A DNA stretch of 11,986 nucleotides from Coriobacteriales bacterium (GCA_031286975.1 JAITTM010000117.1:1-11986); one strand, 5' to 3'; shown: positions 1 to 8,083, counted from the stretch's first letter. A program made the numbers and translations. Notes: generated by a model from the sequence alone, not told the origin.

Positions 1-2
1 CT

Positions 3-9
3 AAGGAGG
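3..9 (+). promoter_or_regulatory. Ribosome binding site of the FNT channel gene
   Basis: AAGGAGG lies nine bases before the ATG at 19. It is a near-perfect Shine-Dalgarno sequence and fixes the start of the channel gene. The promoter must lie before the window. Confidence 0.85.
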
Positions 10-18
10 ATATAGAAA

Positions 19-840
19 ATGGAAGACTCACAAGTAGGAGCAGTAAAGCCAGACGTTCTAACACCAGCCGAGACTGAAGCAAAACTGGAGACCATTGGTC
101 TTAACAAGGCTAATATGCCGCTAGTGCGCTCGATTTTGCTTGGCATCTTGGCTGGCTTGTTCATTGGCATGGGTGGCATGATGTTGGGTCTGGTGCTCTC
201 AACGCCCGACATACCCTTTTTCGTCACGCGAATAATAGGCGGTCTCGTCTTTTGTATCGGCCTTGTATTGGTACTGCTTTCTGGCGCCGAGCTGTTTACA
301 GGCAATAACCTGATTATAGTCGCTACCTTGAGCAAAAAGGTCACTTGGGGTGCCTATAGCAAGAACCTGATTTTAATCTGGGTCACCAATCTTATTGGGT
401 CTTTGATCGCTGTTGCCATCGTCTACTTCTCAGGTTTTGGCGATATGAACGGTGGAGCCATTGCTACTACCTATGCTAATCTGGCAGCCGCAAAGGTTGC
501 TATTCCGCCGCTGACTTTGTTCTTTAAGGCTCTGCTTTGTAACATGTTGGTTTGTCTGGCAGTCTGGATGTCTTTTGCTGGGCGCACGTTTGTTGACAAG
601 TTCTTTGCGGTGCTCTTTCCTATTACCGCCTTTGTTGCCTGCGGCGGCGAGCATAGCGTTGCTAACATGTTCTTCTTGCCACTCGGCTACGTCTACAATC
701 TCGTTGGCGGCGGCTTAGCGGCCATCGACCTGGGTGGCATAGTCTATAACCTCGGTGTGGTAACTATTGGCAACATGGTCGGCGGCATAGTCTTTGTCGG
801 CATATTCTATTGGGGCGCATTCCACAAAAAGCCAAGGTAA
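19..840 (+). CDS. Formate/nitrite transporter family (FNT) channel
   Basis: This is an inner-membrane pentameric channel of the FocA/NirC family, which passes small monovalent anions such as formate, nitrite or hydrosulfide. The 273 residues match the usual family length. Visible features are a hydrophilic N-terminus of about 34 residues, then six hydrophobic segments. The first family signature, SGAELFTGNN, is at 88-97; the second, LLCNMLVCLAVWMSFAGR, is at 172-189. The GGEHSVANM stretch holds the central pore histidine (H212), and K159 sits where FocA has its vestibule lysine. The start is set by a strong ribosome binding site. No formate lyase or nitrite reductase gene is next to it in the window, so the substrate cannot be named; formate is a reasonable guess for a fermenting anaerobe. 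The gene is less GC-rich than the housekeeping genes to its right, which may mean separate acquisition. Family assignment is secure; substrate is not. Confidence 0.93.
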   Translation: MEDSQVGAVKPDVLTPAETEAKLETIGLNKANMPLVRSILLGILAGLFIGMGGMMLGLVLSTPDIPFFVTRIIGGLVFCIGLVLVLLSGAELFTGNNLIIVATLSKKVTWGAYSKNLILIWVTNLIGSLIAVAIVYFSGFGDMNGGAIATTYANLAAAKVAIPPLTLFFKALLCNMLVCLAVWMSFAGRTFVDKFFAVLFPITAFVACGGEHSVANMFFLPLGYVYNLVGGGLAAIDLGGIVYNLGVVTIGNMVGGIVFVGIFYWGAFHKKPR

Positions 841-874
841 GTTCCGATTACTAGCAAAATATGCTATGGCGAAT

Positions 875-914
875 AATGAAGGCTCCCCGCAGCTTGCTGC
901 GGGGAGCCTTCATT
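875..914. terminator. Perfect 40-base palindrome, probable terminator hairpin after the FNT gene
   Basis: Bases 875-893 are the exact reverse complement of 896-914, around a two-base centre (in practice a CTTG loop closed by a G-C pair). The stem core is CCCCGCAGC pairing with GCTGCGGGG. GCG at 869-871 can also pair with CGC at 915-917 if AAT is bulged out. It begins 35 bases after the FNT stop codon, which suits a transcription terminator, but no run of T follows on either strand, so it is not a textbook intrinsic terminator. It also sits exactly where the recognisable MntA remnant begins, so it could instead be a junction scar or a small dispersed repeat. Confidence 0.6.
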
Positions 915-1030
915 CGCGTTTAGGGTTGCCAGTAGATTTAATCTTTGGCAAGGAACAACTCTACCCGCCTATCAGGCAAGAGTTTAATCGTGAGGCGGTG
1001 TTAATATATGGGCAGTTAAACCCCATTTAG
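905..1030 (+). pseudogene. C-terminal remnant of a MntA-type nucleotidyltransferase antitoxin
   Basis: The frame ending at the TAG of 1028-1030 reads LGLPVDLIFGKEQL, then PPIRQEFNREAVLIYG. This has the form of the end of MntA/MNT-domain nucleotidyltransferases, where a VDLV-type strand is followed by an IRxEIxREGVLIY-type helix. In intact systems MntA AMPylates the HepT toxin and so neutralises it. Only about 40 codons are left: the N-terminal GSX10DXD catalytic region is missing, and upstream the frame runs into the palindrome. An ATG further upstream (794) is in frame but lies inside the FNT gene and is not a credible start. The remnant sits directly before the HepT remnant, which is the normal order of this operon. 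I recognised this by eye from conserved residues; no alignment was run. Confidence 0.6.
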
Positions 1031-1031
1031 C

Positions 1032-1379
1032 CTATTCTATGTTCAGGAAATACGTGATAACTGTCAAATGATCCTAAGCCGCATTAAAACTCACGGAGTC
1101 ACCGCCGAAAACTATCCAATTTCTACCGAATACCAAGATTTGTTAACAATGCCAACTCTGTGAATATGTGAAATCATTGCAAAATTTGCAGACGAGTTAA
1201 CCGTGCTGAATCAAAACTATAATTGGGCTGCTGCCGCAAAGATGCGAAATCAAATAGCGCACCCTTATGGCGGGTTCGATTCACATTTTGTCTGGGATGC
1301 AACTCAAAGTGATATTCCGGAACTACTCACTGTTTGTAATAATATACTCATTACGCCATCCACTTTCGGCTTGGTATAG
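1032..1379 (+). pseudogene. HepT-like (DUF86) ribonuclease toxin, inactivated by a lost start and one TGA
   Basis: One frame reads through about 115 codons with a HepT pattern. It starts with a VQEIRDNCQMILSRI helix, continues with EYQDLLTMPTL, is broken by TGA at 1161-1163, and resumes with ICEIIAKFADEL, NWAAAAKMRNQIAHPYGGFD, HFVWDATQSDIPEL and a TAG at 1377-1379. MRNQIAHPY contains the HEPN signature RX4HXY exactly (R, four residues, H, one residue, Y); the tyrosine is the residue MntA modifies in the described pairs. The break replaces the usual polar or aliphatic residue before the QI(G/C)E-like helix. No ATG, GTG or TTG lies in frame between the upstream TAA (1017-1019) and the family homology, so the start appears lost too. 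The only in-frame ATG before the TGA (1068) would give a 31-codon peptide. The HEPN active-site half survives as an open frame without a start signal. Called a pseudogene; a single sequencing error could exaggerate the damage. Confidence 0.72.
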
Positions 1380-1468
1380 ATATATCTCTCTATAGCATTT
1401 ATGTGAGCCACTCCACCCCGAGAGGGCGCACAATCCAAATGAGCACGCCATGCGACGATTTATAACGG

Positions 1469-1474
1469 TATAAT
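1469..1474 (+). promoter_or_regulatory. -10 box giving a probable leaderless ABC-F transcript
   Basis: A perfect TATAAT ends six bases before the ATG at 1481. Transcription normally starts about seven bases after the -10 box, which falls on or next to the A of this ATG. No Shine-Dalgarno sequence is visible in the preceding bases (AGCCGC just before the ATG). The expected -35 position (about 1446-1451) holds no good TTGACA match. Leaderless mRNAs are common in actinobacteria, so this reading is plausible but not proven. Confidence 0.65.
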
Positions 1475-1480
1475 AGCCGC

Positions 1481-3574
1481 ATGATCCTTAACGTCGATAA
1501 GCTCAGCAAATCCTATGGTTCGCGCGTCCTGTTCAAGGAGGCGACGTTTCGCATCAACGAGCGCGACCGCTATGCCCTGGTGGGGCCTAACGGCGCAGGC
1601 AAGACCACGCTCATGAACATCATCGCGGGTACGGACGGCGCTGATAGCGGAACCGTCACCTTTGCCAAGGGCGCGCAGATAGGCTATCTGGAGCAGGAAT
1701 CCATCGAGATGGACGATAAGCCCGTGCTCGATGCCGTGCTTGACTCCGCCGCAGATCTGCTGGATATGCAAAAGCGCATCACGCACCTCGAGCAGCAGAT
1801 CGCCGCGTCAAACGACGACAGCGAGACGCAGGAGAAACTTCTGGCCGAGTACGGGCGCGTGACCGACATGTTCGCCCACGGCGGCGGCTATACCATCGAG
1901 CCCCTGGCGCGCAGCGTGCTCTTTGGCCTGGGCTTCAAGGAGCCCGACCTCGCGCGCAGCACCCAGGAGTTCAGCGGTGGTTGGCAGATGCGCATCGCGC
2001 TGGCCAAGCTGCTGCTCCGGGCGCCCGACCTTCTGCTTCTGGACGAACCTACCAACCACCTTGACCTCGAAAGCGTGCGTTGGTTGGAGAGCTTTTTGCG
2101 CGGCTACGAGGGAGCCGTGGTGGTGGTCAGCCACGACCGCGCCTTCATGGACGGCATGGTTGACCACGTGATCGACATCGACCGCGGCATGCTCACGCAG
2201 TACCGCGGCGGCTACAGCGATTACCAGCGGCAGCGCGCCGAGAATCTGCTGCGGCTCAAGGAGGCCTGGGAGGCGCAGCAAGCAGAAATCGCCCACATGG
2301 AGGCCTTTGTGGAGCGGTTTCGCTATAAGGCGAGCAAGGCCAAGCAGGTGCAGGACAGAGTGCGCAAGCTGGAGAAGATCGAGCGCATTGTCATCCCCGA
2401 GCAGAACAAGAAGGTGAAGTTTCGCTTCAAGCAACCACCTCGCACGGGCGATCGCGTGCTGGAGCTTATGGACATCCGCAAGGCCTACGACAGCAACGTG
2501 GTCTATGACGGCGTTGACCTCACGCTCTATCGTGGCGACAAGATAGCGTTGGTGGGGCCCAACGGAGCCGGCAAATCCACCCTGCTCAAGATGATTGCCG
2601 GCGTGCTGGAGCCCGACCGCGGTGCGCGCAACCTGGGTGTCAACGTGAGCGTGAGTTACTACGCGCAGCACCAACTCGAGGCGCTCAACCTCAGCAACAC
2701 CGTGTTTGCGGAGCTCGACCGCGTGGCGCCCGGCTGGACCATAGCTGAGGTGCGCACGCTGCTGGGTGCTTTTCTCTTTGTGGGGGAGGACGTGGACAAG
2801 AAGGTGAGTGTGCTCAGCGGCGGCGAGAAGAGCCGCCTGGCGCTGGCAAAGATGCTGGTGCAACCCACGCCGCTGCTCTGCCTGGACGAGCCCACCAACC
2901 ACCTGGACATCGCCAGTGCCGACATCCTGGAAGAAGCGCTCAAGCACTTTGACGGCACGCTGGTGCTTATCACCCACGACCGCCACCTCATTCGCAAGGT
3001 CGCGACCCGCATCGTCGAGGTCAAAGACGGCACCATCACCAGCTTTGACGGCGACTACGATTACTACCTCAGTAAGACCGAAGGAGCAGGGGAGAAGCCC
3101 GGGGAGGATCCCCACACAACAGACGAACGCAGACCGTCACAGCAGTCGAGTGTCCGTAGGTCGAACTCGGCAGGGGAGCGCCCCAGCGCGGCGGCGCAAG
3201 CAGGGGCGAGCGGGACGAATCGTGCTCGCCAAACGAGTGAGAGTGCGCAGCCAGCAAGTCCTTCTCCGCAAACATCCGGGCCAAAGACCAAGGAGCAGAA
3301 GCGGGCAGAGGCCGAGGCGCGCAACCGTGTGTACCGGGTGCTCAACCATGACCGCAAGCGCCTCAAGGAGCTTGAGGTCGAACTCGACCGCGACACCGCG
3401 CGCCACGACGAGCTGGTCAAACTCATGGCTGACGAGGAGCTCTACAACAACAAAGAGGCTTTTGACAAGACGTTGGTCGAGTATCAGACCCTCCGCAAGC
3501 GCATCCCCAGGATGGAAGAGGAGTGGTTCGACCTCACCACCCGCATCGAGGCAGAGCTCGCCACGCAGGAGTGA
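1481..3574 (+). CDS. ABC-F family ATPase, two ABC domains (YdiF/YheS-like)
   Basis: ABC-F proteins lack membrane domains; they bind the ribosomal E site and act on stalled translation, and some protect against ribosome-targeting antibiotics. Two complete ATPase cassettes are visible. The first has Walker A GPNGAGKT (35-42), signature FSGGWQ (164-169) and Walker [13 protein letters not shown] with catalytic E189. The second has Walker A GPNGAGKS (359-366), signature LSGGEK (445-450) and Walker [12 protein letters not shown] with E470. A charged helical linker between them (about 245-325, rich in K, R, E and Q) is the P-site tRNA interaction motif region. After the second cassette, residues about 545-600 are low-complexity (S, R, Q, P, A), and 604-697 form a highly charged, coiled-coil-like tail. 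At 697 residues it is long for the family because of this tail. Start choice rests on the family N-terminus and the closely placed -10 box. A 435-aa frame on the opposite strand is a shadow. Whether it gives drug resistance cannot be told. Confidence 0.94.
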   Translation: MILNVDKLSKSYGSRVLFKEATFRINERDRYALVGPNGAGKTTLMNIIAGTDGADSGTVTFAKGAQIGYLEQESIEMDDKPVLDAVLDSAADLLDMQKRITHLEQQIAASNDDSETQEKLLAEYGRVTDMFAHGGGYTIEPLARSVLFGLGFKEPDLARSTQEFSGGWQMRIALAKLLLRAPDLLLLDEPTNHLDLESVRWLESFLRGYEGAVVVVSHDRAFMDGMVDHVIDIDRGMLTQYRGGYSDYQRQRAENLLRLKEAWEAQQAEIAHMEAFVERFRYKASKAKQVQDRVRKLEKIERIVIPEQNKKVKFRFKQPPRTGDRVLELMDIRKAYDSNVVYDGVDLTLYRGDKIALVGPNGAGKSTLLKMIAGVLEPDRGARNLGVNVSVSYYAQHQLEALNLSNTVFAELDRVAPGWTIAEVRTLLGAFLFVGEDVDKKVSVLSGGEKSRLALAKMLVQPTPLLCLDEPTNHLDIASADILEEALKHFDGTLVLITHDRHLIRKVATRIVEVKDGTITSFDGDYDYYLSKTEGAGEKPGEDPHTTDERRPSQQSSVRRSNSAGERPSAAAQAGASGTNRARQTSESAQPASPSPQTSGPKTKEQKRAEAEARNRVYRVLNHDRKRLKELEVELDRDTARHDELVKLMADEELYNNKEAFDKTLVEYQTLRKRIPRMEEEWFDLTTRIEAELATQE

Positions 3575-3575
3575 C

Positions 3576-3800
3576 CTACAGCTCCATCTTCAGGGGACAG
3601 TCTGCCTCGCAAAGGGTGTCTTTGAAATCCTTATTACGCAGAGACTCCACAATCAGGTTTACTTCAAGACAAGTCTTGCCATCAGCGGCTTGATACTCAA
3701 GGGGATTGATGATGTTTACCTTGTTTCTCAGACCGATAGCGCCCCGCCCCGAAGTGACACATCGGTGCCGAAACCCTGAATCGGCACCGAGCGGGGGCAA
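3576..3800 (-). other. Short AT-richer stretch with an unrecognised reverse-strand reading frame
   Basis: This gap between the ABC-F gene and the protease gene is visibly less GC-rich over about 3585-3735 than the genes around it. The reverse strand has a 74-codon open frame opened by a TTG at 3800. Its second half looks protein-like (NKVNIINPLEYQAADGK, then a helix around LEVNLIVESLRNKD, ending in KMEL), while its first half is only the translation of a GC-rich stem-loop. The true frame, if any, probably enters from an interior point, with no ATG before it. I do not recognise the family. It is best taken as the tail of a lost gene; a small real gene cannot be excluded. No ribosome binding site supports the TTG. 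Confidence 0.3.
3762..3790. other. 10-bp perfect stem-loop upstream of the membrane protease gene
   Basis: TCGGTGCCGA (3762-3771) pairs perfectly with TCGGCACCGA (3781-3790) around a nine-base loop. CCCCGC at 3742-3747 could also pair with GCGGGG at 3791-3796 as an outer stem, leaving an asymmetric internal loop. No T run follows. It may end transcription from the ABC-F gene or be a scar or repeat. Its right edge is 64 bases before the next start codon. Confidence 0.5.
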
Positions 3801-3843
3801 GGTGTGCTAAGCTTTCTGCTCTACAGCTTACTCCACAGACTAT

Positions 3844-3849
3844 AAGGAG
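3844..3849 (+). promoter_or_regulatory. Ribosome binding site deciding the TTG start of the protease gene
   Basis: AAGGAG lies five bases before TTG at 3855-3857. No ATG stands at this position, so the spacing is what picks the TTG start and the N-terminus MSTGIDPQL. Confidence 0.75.
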
Positions 3850-3854
3850 CATCT

Positions 3855-4532
3855 TTGAGCACCGGCATAGACCCGCAACTGATATACAGCATCATCAGCA
3901 TCCTCTGCTTTGTCCCGGCCATTATTTTCCATGAGGTCGCGCACGGTTTTGTGGCCTACAAGCTGGGTGATCCTACGGCCAAGTCGCAGGGCAGGCTCTC
4001 GCTTAACCCCATCAGGCATGTCGATCCCTTTGGCACGGTTATCCTGCCACTGGTGTTGGCGATAGGCGGAGGTCCGGTCTTTGGCTACGCCAAACCCGTG
4101 CCCTATAACCCTGGCTACTTCAAAGACATCCGCAAAGGTGAGCTGCTCACGGGGCTTGCTGGGCCGGCCGCCAACCTCGCTTTAGGAGTTCTGGGCGCGG
4201 TGGTGAGCTTTGTTGCCTTGCAGGCGTATGGCCTGGCTCCCGATATCTTTTTCTGGATCATCAATATCTGCTATATGTTCACGATGGTCAATTTCTTCTT
4301 GATGTTCTTCAATCTGATTCCCATCCCACCACTCGACGGCTCGAGCATCATCGCGCTCTTTTTGTCGGATAAGGCACTCAGGCAGTACTACCAGGTGCAA
4401 CGCTACGCGCTGCCTGTGCTCATGGTGCTGCTCATCGTGGTGCCCTACGTGCTCAATGTCAATCCTATCGGCATCTACCTCAACGCTACAGCTGGTAATC
4501 TCGCCAACCTGCTCTTCCCGTACCTCTTCTGA
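3855..4532 (+). CDS. Site-2 protease family (M50) membrane metalloprotease
   Basis: This is a polytopic membrane zinc protease of the short, PDZ-free M50 group (YwhC/SpoIVFB-like size, 225 residues). The zinc-binding motif HEVAH is at 26-30 (H26, E27, H30) inside the first hydrophobic helix. GPAAN is at 103-107, and the third zinc ligand is most likely D161 in NLIPIPPLDG (153-162). Hydrophobic segments lie at about 9-32, 57-72, 97-122, 130-158 and 183-203. Members cut substrates within the membrane, often anti-sigma factors, but no such substrate is encoded here, so its target is unknown. It starts with TTG behind a good ribosome binding site. A 67-base gap separates it from trpS, so it may share the downstream operon or be transcribed alone. 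In many genomes this gene sits near trpS, scpA and scpB, which agrees with the layout. Confidence 0.92.
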   Translation: MSTGIDPQLIYSIISILCFVPAIIFHEVAHGFVAYKLGDPTAKSQGRLSLNPIRHVDPFGTVILPLVLAIGGGPVFGYAKPVPYNPGYFKDIRKGELLTGLAGPAANLALGVLGAVVSFVALQAYGLAPDIFFWIINICYMFTMVNFFLMFFNLIPIPPLDGSSIIALFLSDKALRQYYQVQRYALPVLMVLLIVVPYVLNVNPIGIYLNATAGNLANLLFPYLF

Positions 4533-4564
4533 GAGCTTTCTGTAACTACCTGCAACTCTTCTGC

Positions 4565-4570
4565 TAAAAT
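4565..4570 (+). promoter_or_regulatory. Candidate -10 box for the trpS operon
   Basis: TAAAAT (five of six matches to TATAAT) lies about 30 bases before the trpS ATG, leaving room for a short leader. The region 17-18 bases upstream (about 4541-4546, TGTAAC) is a poor -35. There is no space for a T-box leader, so trpS is not under the tRNA-sensing control common in Firmicutes unless transcription starts further upstream. Confidence 0.4.
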
Positions 4571-4572
4571 AG

Positions 4573-5615
<1,043 letters not shown>

Positions 5616-5616
<1 letters not shown>

Positions 5617-6443
5617 TGGCATATCGGGTCAAGATAGAATCCTTTGAGGGGCCCTTCCAGCTCCTGCTTGATCTTGTACGCGAGCAGCGGCTCGACATCG
5701 GTGCCATCTCCATCACCGAGGTGGCCGACCAGTACCTCGCCTACATCGAGACCATCCGCGAGCTTGACATGGACGTCGCCAGCGACTTTTTGGAGGTTGC
5801 GGCAACGCTGCTCCACCTCAAGGCCGTCTCGCTCTTGCCCGAGGAGGCCGCGACCTTTGGTGATGAGCTCGACGACATCTCACCCTCGGAGGCACGCGAG
5901 ATACTCATCGCCCGCCTCATCGCCTACAAGCAGTTCAAAAACGCCGCCGCCGCCCTGGGTTCGCGCCTGGAGGCGGAGAGTCGCATGCATGCGCGCCAGG
6001 CGGGTCTCGAGCAGAGCTTTCTCGGGCTTCTCCCCGATTATCTTGAGGGCGTGACCCTGCACGCGCTGGCGGTCATCTGTGCTGACATCGCCGCGCGGCG
6101 CGAGGTGTTCTTGCTTGAGGCTGAGCATATCGCCGCCAAGCCCATACCCGTGGAGTTGCACATCGAGTCGATTATCCGGCGGCTTTCAAAAAAGAGGCAG
6201 CTCACCTTTAGCAAGCTGATGGACGGCACCACGGATCCGACGTTTTTGGTGGTGGGTTTTTTGGCGCTGCTCGAGCTTTACCACCGCGGCATGATAGAGA
6301 TCGAGCAGGGCGAGCAATACGGCGAGATCGAGATACGCTACAAGAACCCCGAGGAATGGGCGCCCGCGATAGACGCAACGCCCAAAGACGCGGTCGACCA
6401 ATTTATCGAGTCGTTACAACCAGACGGAGAAGACCATGAGTGA
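5616..6443 (+). CDS. scpA: Segregation and condensation protein A (ScpA)
   Basis: ScpA is the kleisin subunit of the bacterial SMC-ScpAB condensin, bridging the two SMC heads and loading with ScpB to organise and segregate the chromosome. The hallmark N-terminal stretch FEGPFQLLLDLVREQRLDI is at 10-28, followed by helix SDFLEVAATLLHLKAVSLLP (56-75), which forms the SMC-neck bundle. The middle (about 80-190) is the variable ScpB-binding part. The end (about 195-260, with FLALLELYHRGMIEIEQ) is the winged helix that meets the SMC head. At 275 residues it is of usual length. It overlaps the trpS stop by one base and scpB by eight, showing tight translational coupling. The smc gene itself is not in the window. 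Confidence 0.95.
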
Positions 6444-7257
6444 TGCTACTGCAAACGCCCCAGAACAGAGCTCCCAGATCAGCGCGGCGATTGAGGGATC
6501 CCTGGTTGACCTCGTGCCGACAGCTGAGCTGTTTGCCCAGGAAACCACCGCTATCGAGCTTGAGGGCGCCCCTTTGCAAAGTGCCGTCGAGGCGCTGCTC
6601 TTTGTCTCGGACGAGCCGGTGAGCGCCGCGACTCTGGCAAAACTGCTGGACAAGAACCCCTCGAGCATCGACGCGGTGCTCCAGACGCTCGCCAACGAAT
6701 ACGAGGAGCAAGAGCGCGGCATCCAGCTGCGCGAGGTCGCTGGTGGCTGGCGTCTCTACAGCCATCCCGCCTTTCACGAGGTCATCGAGCAGTACGTGCT
6801 CAGCTGGGACACGCGCAGCCTGAGCCAGGCCGCCCTTGAGGCTCTGGCGGTCGTCGCCTACCACCAGCCCTGCACGCGTGCGGGTGTTAACGGTATCCGC
6901 GGCGTCAACAGCGACGGAGTCATCGCTTCGCTCATGGAGAAGGGTCTGGTGCGCGAGATGGGTCGCGACCCCGGGCCTGGCAACGCCATTCTCTACGGCA
7001 CGACCCGTACCTTCTTGGAGAAGTTTGGACTCAAGAGCCTCAAAGAACTCCCGCTTCTGGAGGATTTTGCCCCTGACGAGCGCAGCAAGCAATACATCCG
7101 CAATGGCCTCTCCGCACGCGGAAGCTCAGAGGAGACAAACCTCGACACCCCCGCAAGCGCGCCCGCGGCTGATAAAGCCGCCAAGGACGACTGGGTGCCC
7201 GAAGACGCTAAAGAGCAAGAGACGATGGAGCCCGAGGAACTTGAACTCATCGACTGA
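6436..7257 (+). CDS. scpB: Segregation and condensation protein B (ScpB)
   Basis: ScpB dimers bind the middle of ScpA in the condensin complex and help regulate the SMC ATPase. The core begins at about residue 47 (LQSAVEALLFVSDEPVS) and holds two winged-helix domains. The second shows LSQAALEALAVVAYHQP (129-145), then GVNGIRGVNSDGVI and RDPGPGNAILYGTT, ending near 206 in KSLKELP. The protein has about 45 extra residues before the core and an acidic tail of about 60 residues rich in A, D, E and P; both flanks are low-complexity and probably disordered. The ATG at 6436 has GGAG seven bases away within the scpA end. A later start would remove the N-terminal extension, but the in-frame GTG at residue 27 and TTG at residue 47 lack a ribosome binding site. 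The 3' end overlaps the likely rluB start. Confidence 0.94.
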   Translation: MSDATANAPEQSSQISAAIEGSLVDLVPTAELFAQETTAIELEGAPLQSAVEALLFVSDEPVSAATLAKLLDKNPSSIDAVLQTLANEYEEQERGIQLREVAGGWRLYSHPAFHEVIEQYVLSWDTRSLSQAALEALAVVAYHQPCTRAGVNGIRGVNSDGVIASLMEKGLVREMGRDPGPGNAILYGTTRTFLEKFGLKSLKELPLLEDFAPDERSKQYIRNGLSARGSSEETNLDTPASAPAADKAAKDDWVPEDAKEQETMEPEELELID

Positions 7258-8035
7258 AGCCTACCCTCTGCGCCTCCAGAAGTTCCTTGCCCGTGCGGGG
7301 GCGGCATCGCGGCGGGGCTCCGAGAACCTCATGACGGCGGGCCGCGTCACCGTTAACGGCGTAGTGGTCACCGAGCTGGGCACCAAGGTCGATCCGCTGG
7401 TCGACGTGGTCGCCATCGACGGCGTGCCCTTGGCGCTCAGCGAGCACAACACCTATCTCATGCTGCACAAACCTGCCGGCTACCTCACCACGATGGACGA
7501 CCCGCAGGGTCGCCCCACGGTGCGCGAGCTGGTGCCGCACGAGCGGCATCCGGGGCTCTTTCCGGTGGGACGCCTGGATTACGACACCACCGGTCTACTC
7601 CTCTTTATGACCGACGGGGAGCTAGCGCACGTCCTGCTGCATCCCAAACATCATGTGGAGAAGCGCTACATTGCCGTGGTTGACGGCGTTTTTACCGAGC
7701 GCGATGCGGAGCTCCTGCGCAACGGCGTGCTGCTGAGCGATGGTGCCACACGGCCAGCCAAGATCGAGATTGGGGCCATCGAGAGCAAGCGGCTGAGCGC
7801 GCGCGAGCAGTTGCAGCTTGCCGCGGGCAACGGCGAGAGCAGCCAGACCACGGTGGAGTGCAGCATCACCGAGGGGCGCAAGCGCCAGGTCAAGCGTATG
7901 TTTGCGCACGTGGGGCACCCCGTGCTGACGCTCAAGCGTGAGGCCTTTGGCTCGCTTGTGCTGGGCGATTTGCCAGAAGGAGAGTGGCGTCACCTCACCC
8001 AGCAGGAGGTTGACGCGCTGCAAGGTAGTCAGTAA
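7241..8035 (+). CDS. rluB: Pseudouridine synthase of the RsuA/RluB family
   Basis: This enzyme isomerises a specific uridine to pseudouridine, most likely in 23S rRNA. An S4 RNA-binding domain occupies about residues 11-55 (LRLQKFLARAGAASRR). The catalytic domain contains GRLDYDTTGLLLF with the catalytic aspartate at D113, and ends with the family's GRKRQVKRMF and PVLTLKREAFG motifs. The open frame extends far upstream inside scpB, but similarity begins only at about 7268. The one reasonable start is TTG at 7241, with GGAG at 7227-7230 ten bases before it. It gives 264 residues, normal for the family, and a 17-base overlap with scpB. No ATG or GTG lies nearby in frame. RluB versus RsuA or RluE is chosen because scpB-rluB adjacency is widespread; the exact target base is inferred. 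Confidence 0.9.
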   Translation: MNSSTEAYPLRLQKFLARAGAASRRGSENLMTAGRVTVNGVVVTELGTKVDPLVDVVAIDGVPLALSEHNTYLMLHKPAGYLTTMDDPQGRPTVRELVPHERHPGLFPVGRLDYDTTGLLLFMTDGELAHVLLHPKHHVEKRYIAVVDGVFTERDAELLRNGVLLSDGATRPAKIEIGAIESKRLSAREQLQLAAGNGESSQTTVECSITEGRKRQVKRMFAHVGHPVLTLKREAFGSLVLGDLPEGEWRHLTQQEVDALQGSQ

Positions 8036-8045
8036 CATGGGCACG

Positions 8046-8078
8046 CTTATCGGTTTGTCCATATCCCAACGATAGGAG
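8046..8078 (+). promoter_or_regulatory. Ribosome binding site and overlapping weak hairpin before the pyridoxamine kinase
   Basis: AGGAG at 8074-8078 lies five bases before the ATG at 8084. CTTATCG (8046-8052) can pair with CGATAGG (8070-8076), seven pairs including one G-T, with a 17-base loop; the right arm covers part of the ribosome binding site. The site is clear; the hairpin is weak and may be chance. Confidence 0.5.
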
Positions 8079-8083
8079 TTCGT

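Noticed and set aside
794..1030. 78-codon + strand frame as a complete small gene
   Set aside because: Its ATG is inside the FNT gene and it reads through the palindrome; only its last 40 or so codons resemble a protein (MntA tail).
1161..1163. TGA read as a sense codon (UGA recoding) in HepT
   Set aside because: TGA is used as a normal stop for ABC-F, scpA and scpB, and the HepT frame also lacks a start codon.
1808..3115. 435-codon open frame on the reverse strand across the ABC-F gene
   Set aside because: It lies opposite a gene with full ATPase motifs, has no family motif of its own, and long antisense frames are expected in GC-rich codon usage.
6836..7240. Upstream part of the long frame containing rluB as part of that protein
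   Set aside because: It overlaps conserved scpB sequence and has no pseudouridine synthase similarity; the S4 domain starts after 7260.
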